A DNA stretch of 64,000 nt from Acanthornis magna. Taxonomy: Eukaryota; Chordata; Aves; Passeriformes; Acanthizidae. The notes below the pieces were generated by a model. That model saw only the letters and a list, made by a program, of their open reading frames with translations, did no database searches and had not been told where the DNA came from. Shown piece after piece: positions 11,572 through 23,547 of this stretch. Each line of letters begins with the position of its first letter. The first letter of the stretch is position 1. The stretch spans positions 4,154,001 through 4,218,000 of the forward strand of contig JAWUZG010000332.1 of assembly GCA_036785705.1 (NCBI GenBank). Direction: 5' to 3'. A program made the position numbers and the translations under genes.

Positions 11572-12404
11572 TTGAACCAACAAAGCACCACAGTCTGCTC
11601 TCATTTCTTTCTTGCTTCTTCCGGATGGTTTGAGCAGTTGGCAGAAAGCACAGATGGAGGAGGGCCTCTAATGTATTTCTAAAAATAGATGTGTTGGGAG
11701 TGGAGAGCATGTTCTCAGGAAAAATGACGTGGGTTTAGGTTCATATGCATTTCTGGGTGGATGATGATACTGAGTGAGATGTATTCCTTGGGGACTAATG
11801 CCCCGGAGTGTGGAAGTTCTTACTGTGTTTTTCTGGCAGAGTTTGTCTGTAAGGAGAAGCAAGAGCTTGTCATTCATCAAGCAGGTGGAAAATGAAGCAG
11901 GAAGAATAGCTCTTCATTGAAATACACAAAGAATTCTTAGGAACAGTGCTTGCACTGTGCCTTTCAGTGTTCATGGCAGATTGGTGTGCTGGGTTGTGAT
12001 GCTTTTGAGTTCCCAAGTGACAAAATTTCATGGATTGTTTGGGCTTATTGGAGCCTGTTTGGATTGAGGACAAAGTACTTGGGGATTGGTCTTCTGATTC
12101 TGAAGGAGATGTATTCTCTTCTGATGTGGTGCAGCTCTTTTTTGCCATATTATTGCCTTGCTGTGATATTTGCTGGTCCAGGAAGTGACTTGAGCCTGAG
12201 GAGTGTGGCTTTCTTCCTGATGGGGAGGGAAGGGGAGAGGAGGTGTAGGGACAGTCTGTTTACTTTTTCTGGAGGAAATCAGGACTGTTGTTCCTTATCA
12301 GGAGGCATGTAAGGCCCCCATGAGGACTCCAATCAAAGGGCAGGTTTCTGATGCATAAAGAGGATGATGTAGACATTTACAAAACATTTTCTTTATAAAC
12401 CATT

Positions 12405-13080
12405 TTGGTAAAAAGAGAGGGAAAGCATGGATGCAGAAGAGAAGAGGAATCAAGGAGGGTAGTGTGAGGCATGAAAGAAAAAGGAAGAGAAGGAAAAGAA
12501 AGGTAAGTAAAGGAGGAGAGAAAGGAAGAGAAAGAAGAATGAATCTCTGCAACTGAAAAATCAAGCAAGGAAGAAAGGGAGAAAAAAGGAAAGAAGGGAT
12601 GATAGAGGAGATCATGAGCATGCACCAATGTTTTCCCTACATGCTCTCTTGAGTCGTGGACCTCTTTATCCTCGGTATTGAAAAATGCTGTGCAAGCCTT
12701 GACGAAAAGTGATGAGCAATAGGAATAAGAGGTTTTGTGTAAGGGTGTGTCCCCACTCCATGGTGGGAATGATGTAGTCATGTAGAAAATACTGTATGAA
12801 AAAAGAAAGAGAATAGGCAAAGAGGGAAGAAGAGACAGTGAGAGAAGGACAAGGAACAGAAAAGAGAATAAAAAGAAAATAAAACAATGGAAGAATGAAA
12901 AAACAATGAAGAAGAAAAGGAAAAAGGAAAGATGAAACATGGCATGAATTTGGTACCATACACCAATGTTATGTCTGTACATAAAAAGGTGGGAGGAGGT
13001 GGGAGCGAGAGAAAAAAATAAAGAAAAATGAGAGGAACACAGGAAGGAAGGTGACAAAAAGGAGAAATCAAGAAGGGGTG
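12405..13080 (+). repeat. Purine-rich tract upstream of exon B, distal part
   Basis: A GA-rich + strand tract, interrupted at about 12616-12780 by mixed sequence. It is rich in GAAA, GGAA and AGAG. The opposite strand gives false Phe/Leu/Ser-rich frames. Confidence 0.8.
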
Positions 13081-13104
13081 TATGAATCTCCTGGGGGTGA
13101 TTAC

Positions 13105-13215
13105 CAGCATACACTGACGTTCTCTCCCAATACTGAGTGAAGTTGGTCTCCGGTAGTCTCGTCTTTGTCTACTGTCCCATGCTAAAGAGATGATGCCCTG
13201 TAATTAGTCCTCAAC
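13105..13215 (+). promoter_or_regulatory. Distal conserved promoter block of exon B
   Basis: A mixed-sequence block between purine tracts, ending in 'tgatgccctgtaattag'. This matches the 'tgatgccacgtaattag' of exons C and E closely. It lacks the 'aatactgcg' part seen in C and E, so it is the most diverged copy. Confidence 0.45.
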
Positions 13216-13264
13216 GTTGATTACCCTAATCACGGCATCAGACGTCACCAGCGACCTGGCAGCA

Positions 13265-13605
13265 GAGCTAAAAAAGATGGATGGAAACAAAAGAGAAAGA
13301 GGATTATGAGATAGGACAGGCAGGACAAGAAGGAAAGAGAGAAGGATAAGAAGGAAATGAAAGAGAAGAAAGAACAAAGAGATGGAGCAGGGGAAAGAGT
13401 AAAAAGATAAGAAAAACGTTGAAAAAGAGAAACAAAAAGAAACGAATAAAAATACAGGACTGAAAGACAAAAGAAAGATAAAATAAGACAGATGAAGGAA
13501 GTGGAATGAAGAAGAAAAGGAATATAAGGAAGCACGTTGCAACAATAACGAGAGAGACAAGCATACAAAGGGGGAGAGAGAGAGGGGAGTAAGACGCAGA
13601 ACAGG
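13265..13605 (+). repeat. Purine-rich tract upstream of exon B, proximal part
   Basis: About 340 bases, mostly A and G, reaching to about 60 bases before the CGCT box of exon B. Confidence 0.8.
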
Positions 13606-13666
13606 ATGTGGCCGTGACGGGGCGGAGGCGCGGGCGCTGTCACGGAGCGTGTAGGACGGCGGAGCA

Positions 13667-13681
13667 GCGCACGGTGTCGCT
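13667..13681 (+). promoter_or_regulatory. CSE-like CGCT-box promoter element of exon B
   Basis: Identical 15-base element to exon A, with its CGCT 185 bases before the ATG at 13866. It is followed by the same CpG-rich leader, which contains no ATG before 13866. Confidence 0.6.
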
Positions 13682-13865
13682 GCAGGCTCAGGAACGGCGT
13701 CTCGGCGTCTCAGCGGCTCCGCCCCGGTGCGGCGGAGAGCCCGGCTGTGAGCGCGGGGGGGCGGCGCGGGCCGGGCAGCACAGCCGGTGAGTCCCGGCGG
13801 CGGCAGGGAGCCGGGCGGGGCCCGGGCGGGGGCCAGAGGCCACACCGATAGCGGCGGCGGCAGCG

Positions 13866-16382
13866 ATGGGCGAGGGTTGGTGTCCGGCGGTGGTGCGGGT
13901 GCTGGTGCTGCAGGCGGCCTGGGCGCTGGCGGGCGGGCAGGTGCGCTACTCGGTGCCGGAGGAAGCCAAGGCCGGCACGGTGGTGGGGCGTCTGGCGCAG
14001 GACCTGGGCCTGGAGGCGGGCGAGGCGGAGGCGCGGCGGCTGCGGCTGGTGGCGCAGGGCCGGCGGGCGAGCGTGGAGGTGAGCGGGGCGAGCGGCGCGC
14101 TGCTGGTGAGCTCGCGGCTCGACCGGGAGGAGCTGTGCGGCAAGAGCGCGCCGTGCGCGCTGCGGCTGGAGGTGCTGGTGGAGCGGCCGCTGCGCGTCTT
14201 CCACGTGGAGCTGGAGGTCACCGATATCAACGACAATGCCCCCATCTTCCCCGCTACCCGCAGAAACCTCAGCATCGCGGAATTCACCACTCTGCCGGGG
14301 TCTCGTTTCCCGCTGGAGGGCGCGTCGGATGCGGATATCGGAGCGAACGCTCAGCTCTCCTATACACTCAGCCCCAGCGAACATTTCAAATTGGACATGA
14401 AATCCAAAGACGAAAACAAAATCTCCCTAATGCTCATATTAACGAAATCTCTTGATCGCGAGACGATTCCCTTGCACCGCTTGGTGCTGACAGCGACTGA
14501 CGGGGGCCGACCGGCTCTGACGGGCACGATGGAGCTGATGATCTCGGTGCTTGATGCGAACGACAATGCACCCCAGTTCAACCAGTCGGTGTATAAAGTC
14601 CAATTGTTGGAAAATACAGTTCCGGGAACTGTGTTTTTCCAACTCACAGCAACAGACAAAGATGAGGGAAGTAATCGAGAAATATATTATTCTTTTAGCG
14701 ACACGATTTCTCCCAAAGCTCAGGAGCTATTCATAATTGACAGAAAATCTGGGGAAATACGCACTGCCGGTGAAATGGATTTCGAGGACGTTCAGGCATT
14801 CGACCTGGAAATTGAAGCGAGAGACCAAGGGACACCCCCTTTGTCTGGCCACTGCAGCGTGGAACTGGAGGTGCTGGACGTGAATGACAATGCGCCGGAG
14901 GTGTGGGTGACGTCGCTGTCGGTGCCGGTGCCGGAGGACGCGTCGGTGGGGACGGTGGTAGCGCTGCTGAGCGTGTCGGACCGGGACTCGGGAGCGAACG
15001 GTCGCGTGCGGTGCTGGGTGTGGCCGGCGTCGCCGTTCGGTCTGGAGGCGACATTCGCGGGCTCGTACTCGCTGGTGCTGCGCGAGGCGCTGGACCGGGA
15101 GCGCGTGTCGGAGTACGAGGTGGAGGTGCGTGCGGAGGACGGCGGAGCGCCGCCGCTGCGCGCCAGCCGCGGGGTGCGCGTGCCGGTGTCGGACGTGAAC
15201 GACAACGCGCCGGCGTTCGCGCAGGCGGTGTACACGGTGCTGGCGCGGGAGAACAACGCGGCGGGCGCGGAGCTGGCGCGGCTGTGGGCGCGGGACCCGG
15301 ACGAGGCGGGCAACGGGCGCGTGAGCTACTCGGTGTGGGAGGGCGGCGTGGCCGGGGCCGCGGGCTCCTTGTCGTCGTCGTCGGGAGGCGGCGTGTGGCG
15401 TTCGGCGTCGAGCTACGTGTCGGTGGACGCGGAGAGCGGGCGTCTGTGGGCGCTGCAGCCCTTGGACTACGAGGAGCTGCAGGTGCTGCAGTTCGAGGTG
15501 CGTGCGGTGGACGCGGGGGAGCCGCCGCTGTGCGGCAACGCCACGGTGCAGCTCTTCGTGCTGGACGAGAACGACAACGCGCCGGCGCTGCTGCCGCCCG
15601 CGGGCTCGGGGCCGGAGGCGGGCGCCGTGGCGGCCGAGGCTCCGGCGGCGGTAGCGGCGGGGGTATCGGGGGCGGTGTCGGGCACGCTGTGGGCTTGGGC
15701 GGCGTGGGGGGCGCCGGCGGGGCAGGTGGTGGCGAAGATCCGCGCGGTGGACGCCGACTCGGGCTACAACGCGTGGCTGCGCTACGAGCTGTGGGAGCCG
15801 CGGGGCAAGGGCCCGTTCCGCGTGGGGCTCTACAGCGGCGAGGTGAGCACGGCGCGGGCGCTCGAGGAGGCGGACGGCCCTCGCCAGCGGCTGGTGATCG
15901 TGGTGCGCGACCACGGCGAGCCGGCGCGCTCGGCCACGGCCACGCTCAGCGTGTCGCTGGTGGAGGCGGCCGAGGCGGCGCTGGCCGCGGGATCCTCGTC
16001 GTCGTCGTCGTCGTTGTTGTCGGGGCTGCGTCCGGCGTCGGGCGCGGAGAGCGGCTCAGGTGCGGCGAGTGCGGCGACGAACGTGTGGCTGGTGGTGGCC
16101 ATCTGCGCCGTGTCGAGCCTGTTCCTGCTGGCCGTGGTGCTGTACGCGGCGTCGCGCTGGGCGCCGCGGGCGGCCGTGCTCTCGGGGCCCGGGCCCACGA
16201 CGCTCGTGTGCGCCAGCGAAGTGGGCAGCTGGTCGTACTCGCAGCGCCACAGCCGGAGCCTGTGCGTGGCGGACGGCGCGGGCAAGAGCGACCTCATGGT
16301 TTTCAGCCCCAACTTCCCTCCACCGCCGCCCGGCCCCGCGGCCAAGGACACGCAGCCGGAGCCGTCTGCTCTCCTGGACACG
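13866..16382 (+). CDS. PCDHA: Protocadherin alpha variable exon B
   Basis: Encodes 839 residues with the same signal peptide, six EC repeats, membrane helix and variable cytoplasmic piece as exon A. The start of EC2 (ATRRNLSIAEFTTL) is shared exactly with exon F and with no other exon. EC3 is distinctive: it reads LLENTVPGTVFFQLTATDKD, so it lacks the NAT glycosylation sequon found at this place in A, C, D, E and F. EC2 has TGGRPA-type wording (GRPALTG) where the others have GRPSLTG. The cytoplasmic piece has five prolines before GPAAKDT and ends PSALLDT. The donor is ACG|GTCAGT, phase 0. With exon C it forms a pair whose spacer is copied between D and E, which suggests B is the counterpart of D, though their EC3 sequences have diverged widely. 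Confidence 0.93.
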
Positions 16383-19300
16383 GTCAGTTGTCTTTCCATG
16401 CTCTTTTCCGCTTTTTCTCCCCCTTCTTCCGCCTTCTCTCTTGCGTACTGAGCCGGTTGTGCTATTAGCCTGGCTCCGCCCCCTCGACCTGAGGGCGGTG
16501 GGTGGTTGGCGTGTGCTTAAGTTTGTTAATTGCGCCTTTGCATCTGTCACTGTGTCCTTGCAGGTTATGTGTGTCGCGGGTAACTCCTTGTAATACGCAA
16601 CTGATAATTATTGGTGTGGATACGAATTTTTCTGCTCTAGAATGTAATCACTGCTAGTTGCGATGCGAGCTGTCCTGTTATGCCTCGAGACTTCAGTTGA
16701 GGAGAAAACGCTCCCGCTTCTGGTTTTGTAGGTTTTCCACCCGAGCTTCCTGAAGCTGTGCACGATAGGCTGTGGTGATGACAGTCCCCCAGGCACTGTG
16801 TACCGCCTCATTGCCTTTGCTGACTGCTGACCGTGGTGGTATCACATATGGTTTCTTATCTGCCCTCATCTTCTCTCATTTGTCCTCTACAAGAGATGCA
16901 AGAGAAGATGACCATTTGGACTTCTGTTTTCATGTCATGACAACTGGGAACACTTTGTGGTCTTTTCGTGTTCTGTTTCTGGCCCAGTTTTTGTTAGCTG
17001 TAGTTGTTAACTTGCATTGTTGGCTGAACAGGTGGATGGATGGACACTGACCCTTTTTGACACTTTTTTCAATATTTACATTAGGAACAACTTTAAAATT
17101 TCCTTGTAAATTCTCTTTTAACGAACAATGACAGCTAAAAATCCTTCAACCAGTTTCTTCCACACAGGAGATATCCTCTGTATTGTCATGCTCATCAGCA
17201 CATTGCTTGGTCTCTCTCAGCATGACATCAGTGTCCAGTGCCATGAGAGCTGCCCTGACATGACCTCTACAGCAGATAGTGGTCTCAGGTCTGTACCACT
17301 ACCAGACCTCAAGGAGCAGCTGCAGAGTCTGCCAGACCATGTGTGTGCTGTCATCTGTGTGGGTTTTACAGTGCTCTCTTTGCTGGGAAAGGTAAGCTAA
17401 AGTCAAATTAAGCCCTGAAATGGCGAAGGAAATTGTGCCTTGTCATGGAGGTGAATGTGGCAGTGACACTCAGTAGGGCCTGGCTATGTCCTGATGCAAA
17501 CAGTGACCTTGAGCACTGGAAAGCCTCTTCTGAGGGAACCTGAAATAATTTGTAAGACAATGGGTCATATCATAAGAGGACAGGGAATGGGAATGATGTC
17601 CTTTTCTAGGGAATAATTGTTGCAGGCTGAAGAATGGAAGATGCTTAGAGGAAAGCAGGAGGCAGGATGGGCACAGAATATTTTTGCCCAGGATCCTTTC
17701 TCAAGTTCCAAGTGTCAGAAGTTGCAGACCTTCTGGATCTTGAGATAATAGGTGGTATTGAAATGGCCACAAAGTCCCTTGAGGTTATGGATATCTCCCG
17801 TTAGAGACAGTTCCCTTGTACTGCCAGTGGCCTGACATGTGGAATGTGTTGGATAAGAGTTGGCAACATGCAGACTGATGAACATTTTCGTTGCCACTTT
17901 GGGAACGTTATTGTGGGATAGTATTGCTACAGCCTGTTTGCCACGTGTATTGTAGGCCGTTTAAAACAGCTTCCACAGCTGTTACCACGGTGGATCTGTG
18001 TTCCTCTTCAGACATGATTTTTAAGGGCAGTTGGAGGGGTGGGTATAATGCTTTTGTGCTGTTGTTCTTCTTGTGCTCTTGCATAATCAGTCTGGGTAGA
18101 GATAGTGTGTCCTGTTGTCACATATGGCTCATTCTGGAGTCTGGATGTACACACCAAACCTCCTCATCTTCAAAGCAGCCCAGCTCTGGTTTTCTACTGT
18201 AGAAATTATTCCACCCAGTTGACATTTTGAGTGTGCTTGTGCTTCAGTATTCGGTGTCATTTTCTTGAAGAAGATCGGTAGGGACAGGGATCAGAGCTGT
18301 TCAGGACTCTAATCACAGAACCTTTAAGAACTCGGTTTGTGTTTCAAATTGCTGAAAAGGCACAAAGCATCCTGGCATGGATCCTGGGAAAGATCAAAGA
18401 GTCACAGAGTGGATTTGCAGCACTCTATATATTCTTTGAGTCAGGCGTGTGGGAAGGGGAGGTTTTGAATACATCTTTGAGGAGGAAATAGAGAATGTCT
18501 GCTTAGCTGTGGAGATCCCAGTTCCCAGGGTACAAGATAGATGATTACAGCAGAATATCTCAAGAAGGAGGCCACCACACAGTGCTGCTCTCCTGGGATC
18601 CTCTCAGGACACCCAAAAGTTCTGCATATCTTAGGGCACAGTTGTTCTTTCTGGCGTTACTCCCTGCGAAGGCATCTGCCCTGTGTTCCTTTAATTACTT
18701 GGTTTTACTGTCGAATATTGTTCATCAGACGGAAGCTTTTTGAATTTGAGTCATGCTGCTGAACCGTCCCTGAAACTTTCCTTGGTTACCTTTGCTCTTA
18801 GTCTTGCTAGAGAGTGGAAGGATTGGTCTTGGTATCCATGATGTTGCCAAACTTGCATTTCAATAAAGTCGAATGGAAGCTTTTGTTTTTCTTTTTTCCT
18901 TTCTGATCAGACCTGCTAACCTTTTAATTTTTTTTTTTGTTCGTTTGTATTTGTTGTTTGGTTTGGGGTTGTTTTCCTGTCATATTGGCAATATGTTAAT
19001 GGTGGATGAAATACAGACTGCTGAATTTTGGCAGCAGTCAGGTGTCAGATATTGAGTGACTTCCCATCAGTGTAGGGAACAGCCTTTTCTACCTGAGCTA
19101 AGTTTAATTTTGAGAGAATTGTCTGTAGCTTACAGTTCTGCTTCCTTCCTCCCCTGTGATAGAAATGCATAATGGGCACTGCACTCTGTTCTGTTTTTGC
19201 AGAACTCGAGTTACTTTTTTCTGTCCAGCTTCCCCAGAAACATTGATAATATTCAGGACAAATATAGTTTGAAACCAATTTCCCTCCCCGATGGTGTTTC

Positions 19301-20229
19301 TTTTCTGAAGAAGGAACCAGTCATGCAGGTAAGTCACTCACCTGAACTGGATGTATCCGAGACAGGTGTTCTTTAGCTGCTGTTCAATTGTGGCATCTTA
19401 ACATTGAATTGTCAGAATGTTGTCCCTATTGGACAAACAAAGCACCATTGTCTGTTGAGGCAGAGCTGAGTGGGTGGCAGCCAGCAGGGATGGAGGAGGG
19501 ACCACAATCCATTTGATGGAGTGTCTGTGTTGGGACTCACGGGGATGTTCTAACTGACAATGCTGTGGTGTTACCTTGGTAGATTTTGTCTGATGGTGTG
19601 AGAAGTGCATCATGCTAATGAGTGGAAGGTTTTCTTTGGGGACTAATGCTTGTAGATACTGAGATCCCGGGTGTGTTATTGTGCTAGTGTATTCCTGCCT
19701 TAAAGGGAAAGCATAAACTTGACATTCATCTTGTAGGTGGAAAACGAGTCAGGAAGGACTGAGATACACTGAAGAGTGCTCACGAGATGTCGCCCGGTGC
19801 TTTTTAAACTTTTATGGACGATTGTCACGCTGGGCTATGATAGGCTTGTGTCCCTAAACGAGAAACTCCCCTGAGTTGTTTGGACTCTTTCAAGTTTGTT
19901 TGCCCAGAAGTCCCAGTAACTGTGGCTTCAGTTGGTGTGTCAGAGTGTGGTGGTACATACTTTAATGCAGTAGAGTTGTTCTTTGCCATCTGGTTGCCTT
20001 TCTGTATTATTGCTGGCTCTTTGCGAGGACTGCGGCCTGAGGAGTGTGGCCTGAATGTTGAAAGGAGAGGAAGTTGCAGGTGCACGGATAGGAGGAAAGC
20101 AGGAAGATTGTTACTTCTCTGAAGAGATGGAGGGGAGAAGGGAAGAGGAGTGAGAGCTTTTGCCAAAGAACATGTCCCTACACGAAGTCGAGAATGTTGA
20201 AGAGACGGTAAAAGCTTCTTGGTAATGAA
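16383..20229. other. Spacer 2, a diverged copy of spacer 4
   Basis: No gene is seen. Long stretches match spacer 4 in order, for example 16772-17400 with 30563-31200 and 17715-19340 with 31584-33090. Two open frames here (16772-17050 and 17128-17400) have counterparts in spacer 4, but they share only what DNA duplication would give and look like no known protein. Confidence 0.75.
19326..19334 (+). other. Conserved spacer module with CAGGTAAGT, copy 2
   Basis: The splice-donor-like motif follows 'ttctgaagaaggaaccag' and 'tcatg'. The spacer 4 copy is nearly identical. Confidence 0.4.
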
Positions 20230-20520
20230 AAGTGAGCAGAGGATGGAAATGGAAGAAAATTGGAAACAAGGAAGGAAGGAAGGAAGGAAGGAAGGAAGGA
20301 AGGAAGGAATAGAAGAAGACAGAGAAAGGGAGAAACTATAAATGAGTTTAATGGCATGTCACCAAAACTACCACTGTACAGAAAAGGGGAGGAACGCAAG
20401 AATTCAGGGGTAAAAAAAAAAGGAAAGGCAGAAGAGAAGGAAAACCAGAAAGAAGATGCTCGGAGAGAATGGCACAAGGAGGTAATTAAGAATGGAGGAT
20501 GACAAAGAGAAGAAATTTAA
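20230..20520 (+). repeat. Purine-rich tract upstream of exon C, distal part
   Basis: GA-rich + strand sequence that includes the AAGG microsatellite at 20268-20309. Confidence 0.85.
20268..20309 (+). repeat. AAGG tetranucleotide microsatellite
   Basis: About 10.5 perfect AAGG units. The equivalent position before exon E (34069-34086) has only about 4.5 units, so the repeat changed length after the spacer duplication. Confidence 0.95.
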
Positions 20521-20525
20521 AAACA

Positions 20526-20640
20526 AGATTACGTACCGGTGTTGCCCATAATTCATGGCTGGACGTGTCTCGCAACAGCCTCCTCCTCGGTAAAAATACT
20601 GCGGTCCAGTGCTGATGCCACGTAATTAGATATGGTGGAC
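20526..20640 (+). promoter_or_regulatory. Distal conserved promoter block of exon C
   Basis: Closely matches the block of exon E: both have 'gttgccc/tgtaattcatggc', 'cctcggtaa', 'aatactgcg' and 'tgatgccacgtaattag'. It lies about 390-500 bases before the ATG. The shared core suggests a bound factor, identity unknown. Confidence 0.55.
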
Positions 20641-20689
20641 CCGAATTTTTCTGTTTGTGAGGCGCCGGGGGAGTCTCACGAGATACGAG

Positions 20690-20770
20690 AAGGGGTACAG
20701 AAGCGAGCAGTGAAAAAAGCCCGAAGGATAACAGAGAAGAACTTTTGGAAGACACGGCAGAGGAGATGGC
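20690..20770 (+). repeat. Short purine-rich tract upstream of exon C, proximal part
   Basis: About 80 bases rich in A and G, ending in the 'gagatggccatgac' motif. Confidence 0.7.
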
Positions 20771-20825
20771 CATGACAGAGCAGAGGCGCGAGCGAATGCC
20801 GCGGAGATTGTGAGGCGGCGGAGCA

Positions 20826-20840
20826 GCGCACGGTGTCGCT
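20826..20840 (+). promoter_or_regulatory. CSE-like CGCT-box promoter element of exon C
   Basis: Same 15 bases as exon A, followed by 'acagg' rather than 'gcagg', a change shared with exon D. Its CGCT is 185 bases before the ATG at 21025. Confidence 0.6.
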
Positions 20841-21024
20841 ACAGGCTCAGCAACGGCGTCTCGGCGTCTCAGCGGCTCCGCCCCGGTGCGGCGGAGAGCC
20901 CGGCTGTGAGCGCGGGGGGGCGGCGCGGGCCGGGCAGCAGAACCGGGGAGTCCGGGCGGTGGCGGAGAGCCGTGCGGGGCCCGGGCGGGGGCCAGAGGCC
21001 ACAGCGACAGCGGCGGCAGCGGGG

Positions 21025-23547
21025 ATGGGTGAGGGTTGGTGTCCGGCGGTGGTGCGGGTGCTGGTGCTGCAGGCGGCCTGGGCGCTGGCGGGCGGGCAGG
21101 TGCGCTACTCGGTGCCGGAGGAAGCCAAGGCCGGCACGGTGGTGGGGCGTCTGGCGCAGGACCTGGGCCTGGAGGCGGGCGAGGCGGAGGCGCGGCGGCT
21201 GCGGCTGGTGGCGCAGGGCCGGCGGGCGAGCGTGGAGGTGAGCGGGGCGAGCGGCGCGCTGCTGGTGAGCTCGCGGCTCGACCGGGAGGAGCTGTGCGGC
21301 AAGAGCGCGCCGTGCGCGCTGCGGCTGGAGGTGCTGGTGGAGCGGCCGCTGCGCGTCTTCCACGTGGAGCTGGAGGTCACCGATATCAATGACAATGCCC
21401 CCATCTTCCCCACTGCCCGAAAAAACCTCAGTTTATCGGAGAACTCCCCTTCTGGGTCTCGTTTCCCGCTGGAGGGCGCGTCGGATGTGGATATCGGAGC
21501 GAATGCACAGCTCTCCTATACACTCAGCCCCAGCGAGCATTTCAAAATAGAGGAAGAAAACAGTAACTCTCGCAGCAAGTCCCTGTTTCTGGTACTCACG
21601 AAATCACTGGACCGCGAGACGATGCCCGTACACAGGTTGGTTGTGACAGCGACTGACGGGGGCCGGCCATCTCTGACGGGCACTATGCAGTTAGTGATCT
21701 CGGTGCTGGACGTGAACGACAATGCGCCGCAGTTCAACCAGACAGTGTATAACGTAGTTTTGCCGGAGGATGCAATAGAGAGGACGCTTGTAGTGCGTGT
21801 GAACGCCACGGATGCCGACTTGGGAATATATGGGGAAGTGATATATGAAATAGAATCTATTGCTCCATCCTCAGTCACAGATATTTTCGGGATCGATATA
21901 AATACTGGGGAGATCAGACTCACGGGCGCCCTGGACTTCGAGACGGTTACCTTATACGACCTACATATTAAGGCAAAAGATAAGGGAACGCCTCCGCTGT
22001 CCGGTCACTGCAAGGTAGTGCTGGAAGTGCTGGACGTGAACGACAACGCGCCGGAGGTGTGGGTGACGTCGCTGTCGGTGCCGGTGCCGGAGGACGCGTC
22101 GGTGGGGACGGTGGTGGCACTGCTGAGCGTGTCGGACCGGGACTCGGGGGCGAACGGTCGCGTGCGGTGCTGGGTGTGGCCGGCGTCGCCGTTCGGTCTG
22201 GAGGCGACATTCGCGGGCTCGTACTCGCTGGTGCTGCGCGAGGCGCTGGACCGGGAGCGCGTGTCGGAGTACGAGGTGGAGGTGCGTGCGGAGGACGGCG
22301 GAGCGCCGCCGCTGCGCGCCAGCCGCGGGGTGCGCGTGCCGGTGTCGGACGTGAACGACAACGCGCCGGCGTTCGCGCAGGCGGTGTACACGGTGCTGGC
22401 GCGGGAGAACAACGCGGCGGGCGCGGAGCTGGCGCGGCTGTGGGCGCGGGACCCGGACGAGGCGGGCAACGGGCGCGTGAGCTACTCGGTGTGGGAGGGC
22501 GGCGTGGCCGGGGCCGCGGGCTCCTTGTCGTCGTCGTCGGGAGGTGGCGTGGGCGGCGTGTGGCGTTCGGCGTCGAGCTACGTGTCGGTGGACGCGGAGA
22601 GCGGGCGTCTGTGGGCGCTGCAGCCCTTGGACTACGAGGAGCTGCAGGTGCTGCAGTTCGAGGTGCGTGCGGTGGATGCGGGGGAGCCGCCGCTGTGCGG
22701 CAACGCCACGGTGCAGCTCTTCGTGCTGGACGAGAATGACAACGCGCCGGCGCTGCTGCCGCCCGCGGGCTCGGGGCCGGAGGCGGGCGCCGTGGCGGCC
22801 GAGGCTGCGGCGGCGGTAGCGGCGGGGGTATCGGGGGCGGTGTCGGGCACGCTGTGGGCTTGGGCGGCGTGGGGGGCGCCGGCGGGGCAGGTGGTGGCGA
22901 AGATCCGCGCGGTGGACGCCGACTCGGGCTACAACGCGTGGCTGCGCTACGAGCTGTGGGAGCCGCGGGGCAAGGGCCCGTTCCGCGTGGGGCTCTACAG
23001 CGGCGAGGTGAGCACGGCGCGGGCGCTCGAGGAGGCGGACGGCCCTCGCCAGCGGCTGGTGATCGTGGTGCGCGACCACGGCGAGCCGGCGCGCTCGGCC
23101 ACGGCCACGCTCAGCGTGTCGCTGGTGGAGGCGGCCGAGGCGGCGCTGGCCGCGGGATCCTCGTCGTCGTCGTCGTCGTTGTTGTCGGGGCTGCGTCCGG
23201 CGTCGGGCGCGGAGAGCGGCTCAGGTGCGGTGAGTGCGGCGACGAACGTGTGGCTGGTGGTGGCCATCTGCGCCGTGTCGAGCCTGTTCCTGCTGGCCGT
23301 GGTGCTGTACGCGGCGTCGCGCTGGGCGCCGCGGGCGGCCGTGCTCTCGGGGCCCGGGCCCACGACGCTCGTGTGCGCCAGCGAAGTGGGCAGCTGGTCG
23401 TACTCGCAGCGCCACAGCCGGAGCCTGTGCGTGGCGGACGGCGCGGGCAAGAGCGACCTCATGGTTTTCAGCCCCAACTTCCCTCCGCCGCCTGCCGGCC
23501 CCGCGGCCAAGGACACGCAGCCGGAGCCGTCGTCTCTCCTGGACACG
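21025..23547 (+). CDS. PCDHA: Protocadherin alpha variable exon C
   Basis: Encodes 841 residues on the shared scaffold. The start is the first ATG after the CGCT box and the conserved signal peptide follows it. EC2 begins TARKNLSLSENSPSGSRF, different from all other exons. The EC2-EC3 junction uses DVNDNAP rather than DANDN. The EC2 segment HFKIEEENSNSRSKSLFL and EC3 wording such as VYNVVLPEDAI are closest to exon E, as expected from the duplicated spacer. EC5 has a three-residue longer loop (GGGVGGVW), shared only with E. EC6 has the AEAAAAV form shared with F. There is one change just before the membrane helix (SGAVSAATN). The donor is ACG|GTCAGT, phase 0. Confidence 0.93.

Larger units (their letters stand above)
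7348..12404. other. Spacer 1, with an internal tandem duplication
   Basis: No gene is seen. This is the longest of the repeated spacers. Blocks around 7810-9140 recur around 9160-9960, for example 'ttgctga(t/c)tgctgaccatgctggtat' near 7840 and again near 9180, and a 'ccttgggaagaccatgg' block near 9110 and again near 9930. The other repeated spacers have about one copy of this set. Open frames here are short and unsupported. Confidence 0.65.

Noticed and set aside
16772..17400. Two open frames with counterparts at 30563-31202
   Set aside because: Similarity follows the duplicated DNA of spacers 2 and 4; the frames differ by indels and frame-specific changes and resemble no known protein.
20268..20309. 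CRISPR-like or satellite array
   Set aside because: It is a plain AAGG microsatellite with no spacers; the genome is a vertebrate.
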